Source of the DNA: Melieria omissa
Taxonomy: Eukaryota > Arthropoda > Insecta > Diptera > Ulidiidae
DNA length: 64,000 bases
NCBI GenBank assembly: GCA_963971225.1
Contig: OZ020267.1
Span: forward strand, 101,939,729 to 102,003,728
Direction: 5' to 3'
Positions 22,292 through 33,984 of this stretch are shown here, one piece after another (the first letter of the stretch is position 1; each line of letters starts with the position of its first letter). The notes under the pieces were generated by a model. The model was not told where the DNA came from and did not search any database. It worked only from the letters and a program-made list of their open reading frames with translations. Made by a program: the position numbers and the translations under genes.

Positions 22292-24507
22292 TTAATCTAA
22301 TTTAATTTAATTTATTTGAAGTTAAGTTAATTTAATTTAATTTAACTTATTTTAATTTAATTTAATTTAACTTAATTTATTTTAATTTAATTTGATTTAA
22401 TTTAATTTAATTTAATTTAATTTAATTTAATTTAATTTAATTTAATTTAATTTAATTTAATTTAATTTAATTTAATTTAATTTAATTTAATTTAATTTAA
22501 ATTAATTTAATTTAATTTAATTTAATTTAATTTAATTTAATTTAATTTAATTTAATTTAATTTAATTTAATTTAATTTAATTTAATTTAATTTAATTTAA
22601 TTTAATTTAATTTAATTTAATTTAATTTAATTTAATTTAATTTAATTTAATTTAATTTAATTTAATTTAATTTAATTTAATTTAATTTAATTTAATTTAA
22701 TTTAATTTAATTTAATTTAATTTAATTTAATTTAATTTAATTTAATTTAATTTAATTTAATTTAATTTAATTTAATTTAATTTAATTTAATTTAATTTAA
22801 TTTAATTTAATTTAATTTAATTTAATTTAATTTAATTTAATTTAATTTAATTTAATTTAATTTAATTTAATTTAATTTAATTTAATTTAATTTAATTTAA
22901 TTTAATTTAATTTAATTTAATTTAATTTAATTTAATTTAATTTAATTTAATTTAATTTAATTTAATTTAATTTAATTTAATTTAATTTAATTTAATTTAA
23001 TTTAATTTAATTTAATTTAATTTAATTTAATTTAATTTAATTTAATTTAATTTAATTTAATTTAATTTAATTTAATTTAATTTAATTTAATTTAATTTAA
23101 TTTAATTTAATTTAATTTAATTTAATTTAATTTAATTTAATTTAATTTAATTTAATTTAATTTAATTTAATTTAATTTAATTTAATTTAATTTAATTTAA
23201 TTTAATTTAATTTAATTTAATTTAATTTAATTTAATTTAATTTAATTTAATTTAATTTAATTTAATTTAATTTAATTTAATTTAATTTAATTTAATTTAA
23301 TTTAATTTAATTTCATTTCATTTCATTTAACTTATTTTAATTTAATTTAATTTAACTTAATTTATTTTATTTTAATTTAATTTAATTTAATTTAATTTAA
23401 TTTAATTTAATTTAATTTAATTTAATTTAAATTAATTTAATTTAATTTAATTTAATTTAATTTAATTTAATTTAATTTAATTTAATTTAATTTAATTTAA
23501 TTTAATTTAATTTAATTTAATTTAATTTAATTTAATTTAATTTAATTTAATTTAATTTAATTTAATTTAATTTAATTTAATTTAATTTAATTTAATTTAA
23601 TTTAATTTAATTTAATTTAATTTAATTTAATTTAATTTAATTTAATTTAATTTAATTTAATTTAATTTAATTTAATTTAATTTAATTTAATTTAATTTAA
23701 TTTAATTTAATTTAATTTAATTTAATTTAATTTAATTTAATTTAATTTAATTTAATTTAATTTAATTTAATTTAATTTAATTTAATTTAATTTAATTTAA
23801 TTTAATTTAATTTAATTTAATTTAATTTAATTTAATTTAATTTAATTTAATTTAATTTAATTTAATTTAATTTAATTTAATTTAATTTAATTTAATTTAA
23901 TTTAATTTAATTTAATTTAATTTAATTTAATTTAATTTAATTTAATTTAATTTAATTTAATTTAATTTAATTTAATTTCATTTCATTTCATTTAACTTAT
24001 TTTAATTTAATTTAATTTAACTTAATTTATTTTATTTTAATTTAATTTAATTTAATTTAATTTAATTTAATTTAATTTAATTTAATTTAATTTAATTTAA
24101 TTTAATTTAATTTAATTTAATTTAATTTAATTTAATTTAATTTAATTTAATTTAATTTAATTTAATTTAATTTAATTTAATTTAATTTAATTTAATTTAA
24201 TTTAATTTAATTTAATTTAATTTAATTTAATTTAATTTAATTTAATTTAATTTAATTTAATTTAATTTAATTTAATTTAATTTAATTTAATTTAATTTAA
24301 TTTAATTTAATTTAATTTAATTTAATTTAATTTAATTTAATTTAATTTAATTTAATTTAATTTAATTTAATTTAATTTAATTTAATTTAATTTAATTTAA
24401 TTTAATTTAATTTAATTTAATTTAATTTAATTTAATTTAATTTAATTTAATTTAATTTAATTTAATTTAATTTAATTTAATTTAATTTAATTTAATTTAA
24501 TTTAATG
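22292..24507. repeat. (TTTAA)n pentanucleotide array, ~2.2 kb
   Basis: Almost pure TTTAA repeats, over 400 units, beginning at the TTAA of the preceding MITE. Variant blocks containing TTTAACTTATTTTAATTTAA recur at about 22341, 23326 and 23991; the last two are both preceded by TTTCA units and are 665 bp apart, so large pieces of the array have themselves been duplicated. Length in the assembly may differ from the true length. Confidence 0.95.
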
Positions 24508-26084
24508 TTTACATTCAATTTGATTTGGGTACAATTGTATTTCCGTCCAAGGCTACCAATTATTTTAATTCACAATGCACCTTAAGCACTTTAAATGTTT
24601 AACGAAGCAATTGTTGAGCTAAAAGTTTGCAACTTTTGCTAAAAACGCCCGGCAGTAGATCGCAGCAATTTTCACTTTTTGCCATTTGCTCTTTTCGCTG
24701 CGTTTGTCCTACTAATATTTCAATTAGAATTACGTTTTTGCGCGCCCTTCGTTGCCCTTTTTTGACTTCACTTCACCCCACTAATTCATGCTTTAAATCC
24801 ACCAACCTTTTCATCGACCCACGACACTGTGCACAGTTAATTTATTAGCTTACGTTGCCGCTATTTATTTATTCATTTGTAATTCTGTTTGGCCTTGGCC
24901 AGCTGTCGCTTAAGTAACACACACATATACACACACACACACACTACCTCTTCTTATTTCACTTACTTTCAAGCGTTTTGTATTTATATTAAAGTTTAAC
25001 TAGTTGCATTTAAATTTGGAAGAAGAAAGACTGCGCTTAACCACAGCCGCAACAAAGTGTTTAAGTGTTTTGACGTTTGCACAAACTGTGAAACTTTACG
25101 TGCTGAAACCAAAAGCAAAGCTCAAGTTCCAGCCACCTTATACCGAGTACGATGATATTTAATACAATTAGCCGTTAATCATACGCTCCGTACGCTCGCC
25201 TTCTGTGTGGCGCTGCGTTCATTGGTGCGGCATACAGTTTTGCATTTTAGCTGCAGTTTCGGCAGCAGCAAAAGGCGACTACAAAATTTACACCAATCGC
25301 TAACTGCATACAAAACTAATAATGAGCGCATGCTGGAAATTTTCTATAATCTTGAGTGCAAACTACTTGGCAGCGGTTTACGGTGGCTGACTGCTATGTC
25401 AGCGTTGGCGTAATATTAAAATTAAAATAAATCCTATACTCGTACATCCTATACCACCTATAAGGATGTAGGTATGTATGGTTGTGTACCTATGTAAGTA
25501 TGAACTGAGTCATGGCATAGTTATGCAGGTACGTGGAGGAAATTGTGCGTATTTTAATGCTAACAGCAGCAGCGTCAATGTGCGCCACAGTGTGCAGACA
25601 GGCAGCCACTCGGGACGTGTATGAGCAACAAATGCTAATTAATATCGCGAATTTAAACGAATTATTATTATTATTGAAATTGACAAATTTGGACGGCAAT
25701 CATTGGGCTTATGGTAGCGTGGCATGTAAAGTGCATGCAAAATGGGTAATTCAATTGAAAAAGTATGAATTTTATGTTGAAAATTTGTTGCTTTTACGAG
25801 TAACAAAGATGTCAGGCTTATTACATTAACGAGACTGCGTAGGTGTCAAGTAAAGGAAATGAACACATAAAACTGGCAGGACTATTCTTTGGGGAGGTAC
25901 TAAAGTTGAGGTCATGCAACCAACTATTTTAAATATAAGGTGAAGGTGATTTTATGCTAAAAGTATAGTATGTAGGTAGGTAGATAGGAGTGACTGCTTC
26001 GATTCATACCAATTATATTTTGACTCAGATCGAAATAAGTTTTACTCATGAAACTACTTTGAGCTTCCAAGAAACTTCAGTAGA
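24508..26084. other. Intronic DNA, no gene
   Basis: Mostly unique sequence with a short (AC)n run at ~24918-24944 and TAGG tracts near 25971-25987. No recognisable coding frame. Confidence 0.5.
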
Positions 26085-26225
26085 CTGTGGCTGGTTTCGA
26101 TAGCGCGTTGGCTTTTCACACCAGAGGTTCTAGGTTCACTTCCCAGTTGAAGTTGGTTAAGCATGCGTCTACTTCTATTGCTTTCTAGATGAAGTTAGTT
26201 ACTCGAGTGAGTCTTCTTAGCCTTA
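26085..26225 (+). mobile_element. tRNA-derived SINE fragment, second head type
   Basis: Contains a tRNA-like stretch with B-box-like AGGTTCACTTCCC, then GTCTACTTCTATTGCTTT and AGATGAAGTTAGTT. It matches the minus-strand copy at 41815-42012, which has GGTTCGATTCC and ATCTACTTCTATCGCTAT. Ends not resolved. Confidence 0.5.
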
Positions 26226-26374
26226 GAGTGTGGCACTCTTGCAAACCTTTCTGAATGGGTACCCTTCGAATGTATGGAGACGGAATTATGAACTTGACTT
26301 CGTGAATTAAATCCTAAAAATTTTCCTTTGATTTTAGAACTAGAAAAGTACCAATAGGAACGGAAGAGCGGCAG

Positions 26375-26545
26375 CCTTTGTATGAGACACACCTAGGCCC
26401 ATATGGCTTGTGGTGATATCACAAATATCTCCCTTTTGAAATGTGTATACAAGGGGGAAGGTTCGGTTAGGGAGTTTGCGGTATGCACTTCCGCTAGGAG
26501 ACCCCATTGGGTTCATTGTGAATCCCTTCATTCTCAAAAATACCG
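26375..26545. repeat. Dispersed repeat (GAGACACAC...GGCCCAT family)
   Basis: GAGACACACCTAGGCCCATA, then TGTGGTGATATCACAAATAT and TGTGTATACAA, match 41680-41755 in order (GAGACACACTCGGAGGCC, TTGTGATACCACATATTT, TGTGTATGCAA). Family unknown to me; non-coding. Confidence 0.55.
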
Positions 26546-27265
26546 GTGTCCTTCCTTATCTGTTCGGGGATGAGGAAAAGAAATGGAAGTTATGCTCACT
26601 ATAATTATTATTGTCATTCAAATAATGCATAAAATCAAAGGACCTATGCCTCAAATTCAGAAAGAAGAAAACAGTGCAACGTATTAGTGGCATTGCTAAG
26701 TTTCATTATTTAGTGGCACTGCACTGTATGCATTACAAATGCTAGAAAGTTCGAGTAGGTAGGTAGGTGCAAGAAGGCTGCCTTCAGCCAAATTGTCTCA
26801 TTTTGCAACGAGTACTGCAAAATATGGCATTAGGATGTTGCCTGCAGTTATTACACTTAATTGCTTTTATTGTCCTCACGTTCATTTTATTCACTTGAGC
26901 GCATTTTTCTTGCATCATGCCACAATTTATTTATGTGTTTTAAAGATTTAAGAGCGCTAATAGGACACTAAGTTGCTGCTCATTCAAGCGACTATTAATT
27001 CAAGCACAAATTGAAGCGTTGCTTACTTCATTCGAATTACGCATTCTCGGCGCCTTATTAGCATAAGCACAATGATTCACTGATTGCAATGTCGAGCAGT
27101 GCATTTTGAATTATGCAAACTTCGTGCAGCTTCACTGCTTTAGGCGACAATGTTGTTGTGTTAGAATGTTCAACTTACTCTTGGACTTTGGATTAGAGGT
27201 CACCGTGCTTACTGACATTACATTTAAGACTGATGAAGTGAGATTTAGTTATATACGTTTGAGTA
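26546..27265. other. Intronic DNA, no gene
   Basis: AT-rich unique sequence; nothing recognisable on either strand. Confidence 0.5.
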
Positions 27266-27269
27266 GGTT

Positions 27270-27640
27270 AGGTTAGTTAAAGATGGCTGTGTGTGCAAGG
27301 GACTTGTCCAAAGACACAGTTAGGCCATGAAACGGGCTGGGAAAGTGATTTGTCGCTGCAAATCGGAGAGCCTATACAAGTCAATTTGTATTGTAGATAA
27401 AGGAAATCCTTAATGTTGACTAAACTGAGGTTATTCAAGTTGTCAAAGAAGGGAGAGCCTAGGAATTTTCATCTTCGTCTGGAGAGAGCCGGACAGTGGC
27501 AGAGTAACTTATATTCTTTTCCGTTTCTTCATTTTGGCAACTGAGGCAATAGTTCGAACTGCCAAGACCTATTCTGTTGGTCCCATCAAAATCACAACGA
27601 CCATTTTGATGTGTTGTCTACTAAGCGAGACAAGCGTTTC
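27270..27640 (-). mobile_element. LINE 3'-end fragment (minus strand)
   Basis: Matches 44640-44945 in nucleotide sequence, e.g. TGTTGACTAAACTGAGGTTA and TTCAAGTTGTCAAAGAAG. In reverse it gives an eroded copy (NYCLSCQNEETEKNIS) of the C-x-x-C...ET...H...C motif found at the end of LINE ORF2 proteins. It is frameshifted and dead. A GGTTAGGTTAG run lies at its plus-strand left edge. Confidence 0.6.
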
Positions 27641-28627
27641 AGTGCGCCTTAGATTGAAAGTGTGCCAGAGCTGTTTGATTATAGTGCAAGTATTCTTCTC
27701 TTTTTTCGCTTGTTGACTACGTTTAAGTAAATTATAACAATTCAAAAAATGTAGCGTACTTCAAATTTCACTTAGTGAAGATTGAAGCATGGAATGTAAT
27801 ATAATTCAAGAAAATAAAAAGATTCCATGAACGCTGAATGCTGGCTCGCATTTTAATGCCGAAGAAAGTTATTATGTTGCAAAAAATGGCAAAAATTAAA
27901 TCCACGTTCAAAATAACACAAAGTGCAAAAGCTAAATGGCGAAAGTGAAATGGCACCTAAACACAATTAAGACCGCACACACACTCAGGAGCAGTCAACC
28001 GCATGAAGGTATTCGTGTGCATGCGTGCATTAGCGCAAGTGAGCACGAATCAGGAAGCCAGGAAGCGGGTGGTTGGGCAGAGGGCGACGCGCAAAGGCGA
28101 TAAGTGCAACGAGAAATGCAGTTTGGCGCTACTCTGGTTGTTTGCTTGCTATATCAACCCCCTGGGTGGATATGGCGCGCTCGAGAGTGCACAGGAAATG
28201 CCAGTTGGTGGTAGCCGGAAAGTCAGCACGCTACAAAAACTAAACCAACATTTGTGCAACAGACTTTTGTGCGAAATTGTGCGACGGCTGGTTGTGTCTT
28301 GGTCATGCTGTGTTTAGCCAAATTGGGGAAATGTTTAGGCAGACGCTGTAAAGGATTACGGTGCGTGTTGATGGAATAAAATTTTACGAGAGAAAAGTAA
28401 AAGAGGTGTCACATAAAAATAAAGAATCGTCAATATTGTAGAAAACCAATACAAAATCGAGATTTCGAACGAAGCTGTTCAAAAGAATGAGTACAAAGCA
28501 ATAGTGATATGGCTATAGTTTCTATGGTCTTCATCTCCATCTAATAAATAATAGTTTCTATAAGTTGAGAGAGTAATTCTGCATCTGAGACACATTTCCT
28601 GTAATGTATAAAGCTGAATTTAGATCA
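27641..28627. other. Intronic DNA, no gene
   Basis: No recognisable gene. The frame at 28003-28317 has no domain, and its codon use does not resemble the host exons. Confidence 0.5.
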
Positions 28628-28991
28628 TGTGACAAGTTGTCACACATAGAAATGAAACAATATATATTATAATTTGAAAGGTTTTATGATTCATAGCTAA
28701 GAGCATAAACATTTGTGCACTTTGTGACACATTTTAATTGTCACACATGGATGTTAATGACTATAATAATCGTTTTAAGATTTTAAGTTAAAAATGTTGG
28801 GTTTTTGCGGCACATTTAAACTACTTTCTCTGCAAAATCCTTATTACAAAGTATTTAGTTATTGTTAAGTTACTTTTTTTTAATAATTTTCTTCCAATAT
28901 GAAATATTAAATAGATGTCAAATATGCGTAATACAGTTGTCACACACATAAATAACACTTCGTTCAATAATGTGTGTGACTAACTAATTAA

Positions 28992-29510
28992 CCCTTTCGG
29001 TACTTCTTTTTTGTTTGTAACTTTACAAATCTTTCTTTTCCATTTTATTACGGTTTAAGCCTACATAATGAATAATCAAAAGTCATTTTTTAAAATATTG
29101 TTGGAAAAAGTGGTTTTTGGGCATCATGAAATATGGCATAGTACGAAATAAAAAACATCGTACAGCCATAGTGAACTTTATTTGGGATCTAAATTTTTTT
29201 ACACTTACTATAGCAATAAATACTTACTAGATTACGTACATAAACCTATGAAATAAATTGATTTTTGTAATCGAATAAATAAAAGTACGAAGTGACCTCT
29301 TTTTGTAAAATACGCAGCTCGATAGGACTGCGCACTTTCTGAACCCTTACAAGTTACTTGGTACACTAATAAAAATATTTTTTTCATGATTTGGTATAAA
29401 AATCTTCAGAGAAAAATACAAAAATTGAAAAATATAGTATCCACAAGTTTTTGACCTAAAACAAGCACTGAAAAGAGGCTATGCCATATGGCATAGAATT
29501 CCCGAAAGGG
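28992..29510. mobile_element. TTAA MITE (piggyBac-like) inserted in the mariner
   Basis: Starts CCCTTTCGGTACTTC, ends TTCCCGAAAGGG, with TTAA at 28988-28991 and 29511-29514. It sits between the left mariner end and the transposase stop codon, so it is younger than the mariner. Includes ATGCCATATGGCAT near its right end. 519 bp, non-coding. Confidence 0.8.
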
Positions 29511-29541
29511 TTAAAACACATTTTTTTGCCAAAATTCGTTT

Positions 29542-30570
29542 TTATTCATCAACATAGTCCCCTTTTAGGGAGATACGATCATTCCAACGCTTTTCCAATC
29601 TTTCGATACCGCCTTTGTAGAACGATTTTTCTTTGCCTTCAAAATAGGCGTTAGTTTCGGCGATTACTTCATCATTTGAGCCAAATCTCTTACCACGGAG
29701 CATCTTTTTGAGGTCTGCGAAGAGCCAGTAGTCGCTGGGGGCCAGATCTGGAGAATACGGGGGATGAGGAAGCAATTCGAAGCCCAATTCATGCATTTTT
29801 GCCATCGTTTTCGTCGACTTGTGACACGGTGCATTGTCTTGGTGAAACAACACTTTTTTCTTCTTCATATGGGGCCGCTTAATCGCGATTTCTTCTTTCA
29901 AACGATCCAACAAAGCTATATAATAGTCGCTATTGATTGTTTTCCCTTTCTCAAGATAGTCGATGAATATTATTCCGTGCACATCCCAAAATACTGACGC
30001 CATAACCTTGCCAGCCGGTGTTTGTGCCTTTGGACGCTTTGGGCGGCTTTCACCGGTTGCATGCCACTCAGCAGACTGCCGATTTGACTCTGGAGTGAAA
30101 TGGTGGATCCATGTTTCATTCATTGTGATGTACCGACGCAAAAACTCCGACTTGTTGTGCGTAAACATGTCCAAACAGCTCTTTGAATCATCGATTCGTT
30201 GTTGTTTTTGCTCCGGTGTGAGCAAACGCGGCACCCATTTCGAAAACACCTTTTTCATAACCAAATGTTCGTGTATTATGGTGTGTACACTGCCTGCTGA
30301 CATCTTGAGAATGTCAGCAATCTCCCCCACTTTCACTTTACGGTCGGACATAATGATTTTCAGTGTTTTTTCAACGTTTTCCGGAATAACAGCGTCATTT
30401 GGCCGTCCAGTAGATGGAATGTCATCGGTGTCTGTACGACCACGTTTGAATTCGGCATACCAATAACAAATGGTTCTTTTTGATGGAGCAGAGTCCGAAT
30501 AATGTTTTTCAAGCCATTCCTGGCATAGAACAGTATTTTTTTTCATTAAAAAACAATGATAAATCAGCAC
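29542..30570 (-). CDS. mariner transposase, full length but catalytic Asp mutated
   Basis: Encodes a cut-and-paste DNA transposase of the mariner family, 342 residues from the GTG at 30570; the first ATG is residue 9. The N-terminal helix-turn-helix region (residues ~1-110, with CYWYAEFKRG and STGRPND) is followed by WVPRLLTPEQKQQR and the DD34D catalytic domain. The second and third Asp are present (FHQDNAPCH, D245; YSPDLAPSDYW, D280; 34 residues apart). The first, normally MDETW, is MNETW here (N151; AAT for GAT). No in-frame stop or frameshift is present, but loss of a metal-binding Asp should abolish catalysis. The usual start ATG upstream of QFRVLIYH is also missing (ACG CAA TTC CGT). 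It resembles cecropia/irritans-type mariners; the exact subfamily is not settled. Confidence 0.93.
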   Translation of the reverse strand: MLIYHCFLMKKNTVLCQEWLEKHYSDSAPSKRTICYWYAEFKRGRTDTDDIPSTGRPNDAVIPENVEKTLKIIMSDRKVKVGEIADILKMSAGSVHTIIHEHLVMKKVFSKWVPRLLTPEQKQQRIDDSKSCLDMFTHNKSEFLRRYITMNETWIHHFTPESNRQSAEWHATGESRPKRPKAQTPAGKVMASVFWDVHGIIFIDYLEKGKTINSDYYIALLDRLKEEIAIKRPHMKKKKVLFHQDNAPCHKSTKTMAKMHELGFELLPHPPYSPDLAPSDYWLFADLKKMLRGKRFGSNDEVIAETNAYFEGKEKSFYKGGIERLEKRWNDRISLKGDYVDE

Positions 30571-31020
30571 ACGGAATTGCGTTGAATTAATTTTTTTTGA
30601 AAACTCAAAAGTAGTGTCACTTAAAGCACTGCAACTTGTAATCTAATGGTCGGATTGACATATAATTTTGACAGTAAGCCTAAAAAGGTTCACAATTTCA
30701 AAAAAAAAATTGATTTAGTATTAGTGCCGCCATCTATGTGTCAGTCACACACATTATTGAACGAAGTGTTAGAACAATAGAAGGATAATTTGAATGGGTT
30801 TGTAATTCATAGCGGAGAGAGTTAACGTTTGTGCACTTTCTGACAAATTTTAATTGTGTGACATGTTGTCACACATGAATGTTGACGTTCATAAAGAGCG
30901 ATTTTAATTTTGTATTCAAAAATATTTGCTAATATTAGCTGTGTTACAAGCTGTCACATGTATTCATAATTATAGAAAGTTTCAAATAACACAGTACAAC
31001 AATTTTAAACTTTTGTGTGT

Positions 31021-31147
31021 AACAGAGTAACGACCATATATTTCTAAAAGAGGACATCATACTGATCATACATACGTGCTGGACTATTACTTTGTTCGGC
31101 AAAAATGATCAGTATGATGACCTCTTTCAGGACATCGTTACTCTGTT
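31021..31147. mobile_element. Palindromic foldback element, 127 bp
   Basis: AACAGAGTAACGA ... AAGAGGACATCATACTGATC on the left is inverted as GATCAGTATGATGACCTCTT ... TCGTTACTCTGTT on the right, around a loop of ~35 bp. It is likely a minimal MITE. As RNA it would form a long imperfect hairpin; nothing shows that it is a miRNA gene. Confidence 0.65.
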
Positions 31148-32572
31148 GCAGAATGGCTGTTGTACAGTGTAATTAGTAACAAACTCATCTTTATGACTTT
31201 CTTGTGTGTGTGTAAAATCAATGTTTGAAGAGTTTGCGACTATTCTATTCCATTGACTATCCTTTCTGTGACTAAATACCTAACCTATTCAACCCCCAAC
31301 GTTCTCCTCCGGTAATTGATTTTTCAATTCCAAATTCCTTTGCAGTTATCTAAATTAACAAATTGCAGCACATAACGGTGAAATTAAATACAGCAATCGG
31401 AGCATTGTCACTGGTTGTGTTCTCATTAATATTTATCTGTCGAGCAGATTACAACAGGAAGCAACCACCAACACAGCCAAACCGCAGTACCGGAAAAACG
31501 TAAAAGCTGAAACGAAACCTGGAGTTAAGGCAGCTGCACCACAAACCATGACAACATGTGCGAGTATGTCGCGATTTGTCGAAGCAAGTCGAGGTGCTTA
31601 ATTGTGGCGACGTGCTTAACGCGCGCCCCCTATGCTGACATCTCAAATGTTAACACGGTTATTTACACAGACGCCAACGCATCCACAAACCAGATCCAAG
31701 TCAGGTGTAGCGCAGTCAGTGGTGAAAAGGGCAACGGTTGATAGGCGTAGCGTCTGTGCAAGAATGGGTGGCCCTCAGCGCGGCAATGTAAATACATGTA
31801 AATATGTGTGAAAATTGCTTGTGCGTGTACACTTTATTTACGAGCGTGTACCCGTGGTGTCTATTTATGCCAAGTTGAACATGTGTTTTAAGCTGTTCCA
31901 GGCAAGTAAAATCGTAGCTGCCGGTATTGCTAGGCGCAAACTATATTGCGCGCGTATGTTTGTGTGAGCGTTTATATAAAGCAGAGCGTTAATAAATGTC
32001 GATCTGGACATTTAATGCGGTCCTTAAGTGCCGATAAAGAAAGTTTACGCCGTAACAGAATCACACATACACATACAGTAGTTCGTCCTTTGTGCATGGC
32101 TGCCGATGCGCGCGTGTGTGTGTGTAATGATAAGTGAGTGGCGCACAAAACAGAAAAAAAACAGAATAAAAATGAATTAGTATTCAGCATCCGGCAGAAT
32201 CCCGGACTGTGCGACACAGCTAACACGCGCCGCTTAAAGGATTTATATTTCATTTGTTGTGCAATTTTTTAAATTTTTTTTGCTTAACCTGTCAACTATG
32301 CGGATCTTTTTTAATAACTTTGTTTGTTTATGGAGCAAAATGTGACACACGCATGTCAGTGCTGGGATTTAAATGTTAGTTCAGAGCGACGTGACACCTT
32401 TACAAGATTATGGGATTTGTTTTATCTGTCACAAAATGTAAGTATGAGATGGAGTTGAAGATATAAGAAAATTGTTTCGATTTGCTTGGTGTGGCGCATA
32501 GTGTTTGATAAAGTATTTCCGAGTATGTGTTATGAAAAAAAAATTAAAATGGAAAGTGTCCGTTAAAGAGCG
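31148..32572. other. Intronic DNA, no gene
   Basis: Moderate GC, several small frames on both strands, none with a domain. Short GT/CA runs at ~32060-32130. Confidence 0.5.
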
Positions 32573-33062
32573 ACAATTGTCACAGAAAAGGGTTTTAGTG
32601 TCACAGAAAGGTCACAGAGTATGACAAGTGTCACAGGAAGTGCGGAAAAGTACCACAGAAGTGTGACACGTATCACAGAGAGTATGAAAAGTGTCACAGA
32701 AAGTTCGGCAACTACCACAAAAGTGTGACAAGTGTCACAGAGTATGACAAGTGTCACAGGAAGTGCGAAAAAGTACCACAAACGTGTGACAAGTATCACA
32801 GATAGTATAAAAAGTGTCACAGAAAGTGCGGCAAATACCACAAAAGTGTGACAGAGATTGGGGAAAAGTGCCACTAAAGTGTGGCAAGTATCACAAAGAG
32901 TGTGAAAAGTGTCACAGAAAGTGCGAAAAGTACCACAAAAGTGTCACAAATGTCACAAGTTGTGACACATGTCAAAAAGACAGTAGAAAATGTCACATAT
33001 AGTTCGAAACGTGTCACATAAAATGAAACTCGTATCACAAAAGGTGTGACAAGTGACACATA
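32573..33062. repeat. GTGTCACA-rich tandem array, ~123-bp period
   Basis: Built from degenerate ~15-bp pieces (GTGTCACAGAAAGTGC, AGTACCACAAAAGTGTG, ACAAGTATCACAGA). A larger unit is seen: AGTATGACAAGTGTCACAGG begins at 32618 and again at 32741, 123 bp apart, and a third, more diverged unit follows. Cys/His/Lys-rich reading frames on both strands come from the repeat and should not be taken as zinc-finger genes. Confidence 0.85.
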
Positions 33063-33984
33063 GAGACAATTGCAATTTAAAATTTAAAAAGGTGAGTAAA
33101 GAACTTCATTTAATAAATATTTCTCAGCAGTTAAGCTTTAATTTACAAGCTAACCGCTGACTACTTAAAGTGGTAACTGTCACAAAACATGTTCAAACCA
33201 ATTTGGAGAAAAGAAAATGGTGTCAATTAATTTACAAAAATGTCTATACGCCTATACAGTGTAACTGTCTCGTCTGTCTGTATAACTGTCTCGTATACTC
33301 GTGCAACAAAAAATAAAAAGCAACCAAATGCTGTCAAGAAATCAATTAGAAATCAACAATAAGTGCATGGAAAAGTTGCGCTCATGTTTTTTGCAAAACT
33401 TTTCCTTAGTTACAGCAGCCGCCATCACAAATTGTATACGCAAGCCAGCTTTGTTGTGTACACCTGAGGCCGCTATGTCACTTTCTGCCGGCAGAGAACT
33501 GCCAGTTGTAAGTGCGTTGCTAAAATTTCTGGGTCGCAAGCTTTTTATTGATTTTACTTGCACTTAAATCTTCTTTGAGGATATTCGCATTGTTGAAGGG
33601 ATAGCCATCTGCCACCACAGGCTGGCCGCCCACCACGCACATTTGTAACAACAAATGCTGGTTTTATTAGCCAGGCGGCAAGTACATTTGGGAGACATTT
33701 GGCATAGATTTAAGTAACATAAACGAGTATTTAAGCTTAAATAGTTACATGCTTCGTATAGAGTAATTTTGTTGTGCAGTGAAAGGTGAGAGAAGTCTTA
33801 AATTTTGAAGAAATTTTCATGTCATATTAGAAGAACTTTGCGGGAAAATTTTTGTTTTTTAAAGTACAAAATTTTAAGAATATGTTTTGCTAAAAAACGC
33901 GCATAAGTTTAAAAGATATTAGCTTTAAGGACTTTGAGCTAAAATTCAAAATTTTCTGACTGAGCCGAAATGTAGACAATAGGG
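33063..33984. other. Intronic DNA, no gene
   Basis: Contains a local direct repeat (AACTGTCTCGT twice near 33260-33295). No recognisable gene. Confidence 0.5.

Larger units (their letters stand above)
28955..30769 (-). mobile_element. mariner element with a nested MITE
   Basis: Inverted ends ACACTTCGTTCAATAATGTG on both sides, followed by TGTGACT, and TA target duplications at 28953-28954 and 30770-30771. Removing the nested MITE and its TTAA duplication (523 bp) leaves about 1.29 kb, the canonical mariner length. It encodes the transposase at 29542-30570. Confidence 0.92.
28655..30908. repeat. Tandem-duplicated ~120-bp segment split by a mariner
   Basis: 28655-28775 and 30772-30895 align along their length: both run ACAATA, ...GATTCATAGC / AATTCATAGC, then TTGTGCACTTTGTGAC / TTGTGCACTTTCTGAC, TTTTAATTG, and TGTCACACATGGATGTT / TGTCACACATGAATGTT. 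The mariner at 28955-30769 inserted exactly at the start of the second unit; without it the units are about 300 bp apart. Confidence 0.7.

Noticed and set aside
22292..24507. Possible telomere or CRISPR-like repeat
   Set aside because: Pure pentanucleotide repeats with no spacers and AT-only composition; a microsatellite.
32563..33059. Cys/Lys-rich and Val/Leu-rich frames on both strands, like small zinc-finger or membrane proteins
   Set aside because: They translate the GTGTCACA tandem array; period and composition explain them.
33597..33640. Frame fragment reading like ATCTGCCACCACAGGCTGGC, GC-rich and possibly an exon
   Set aside because: Too short, no splice signals in a compatible arrangement, and no recognisable product.
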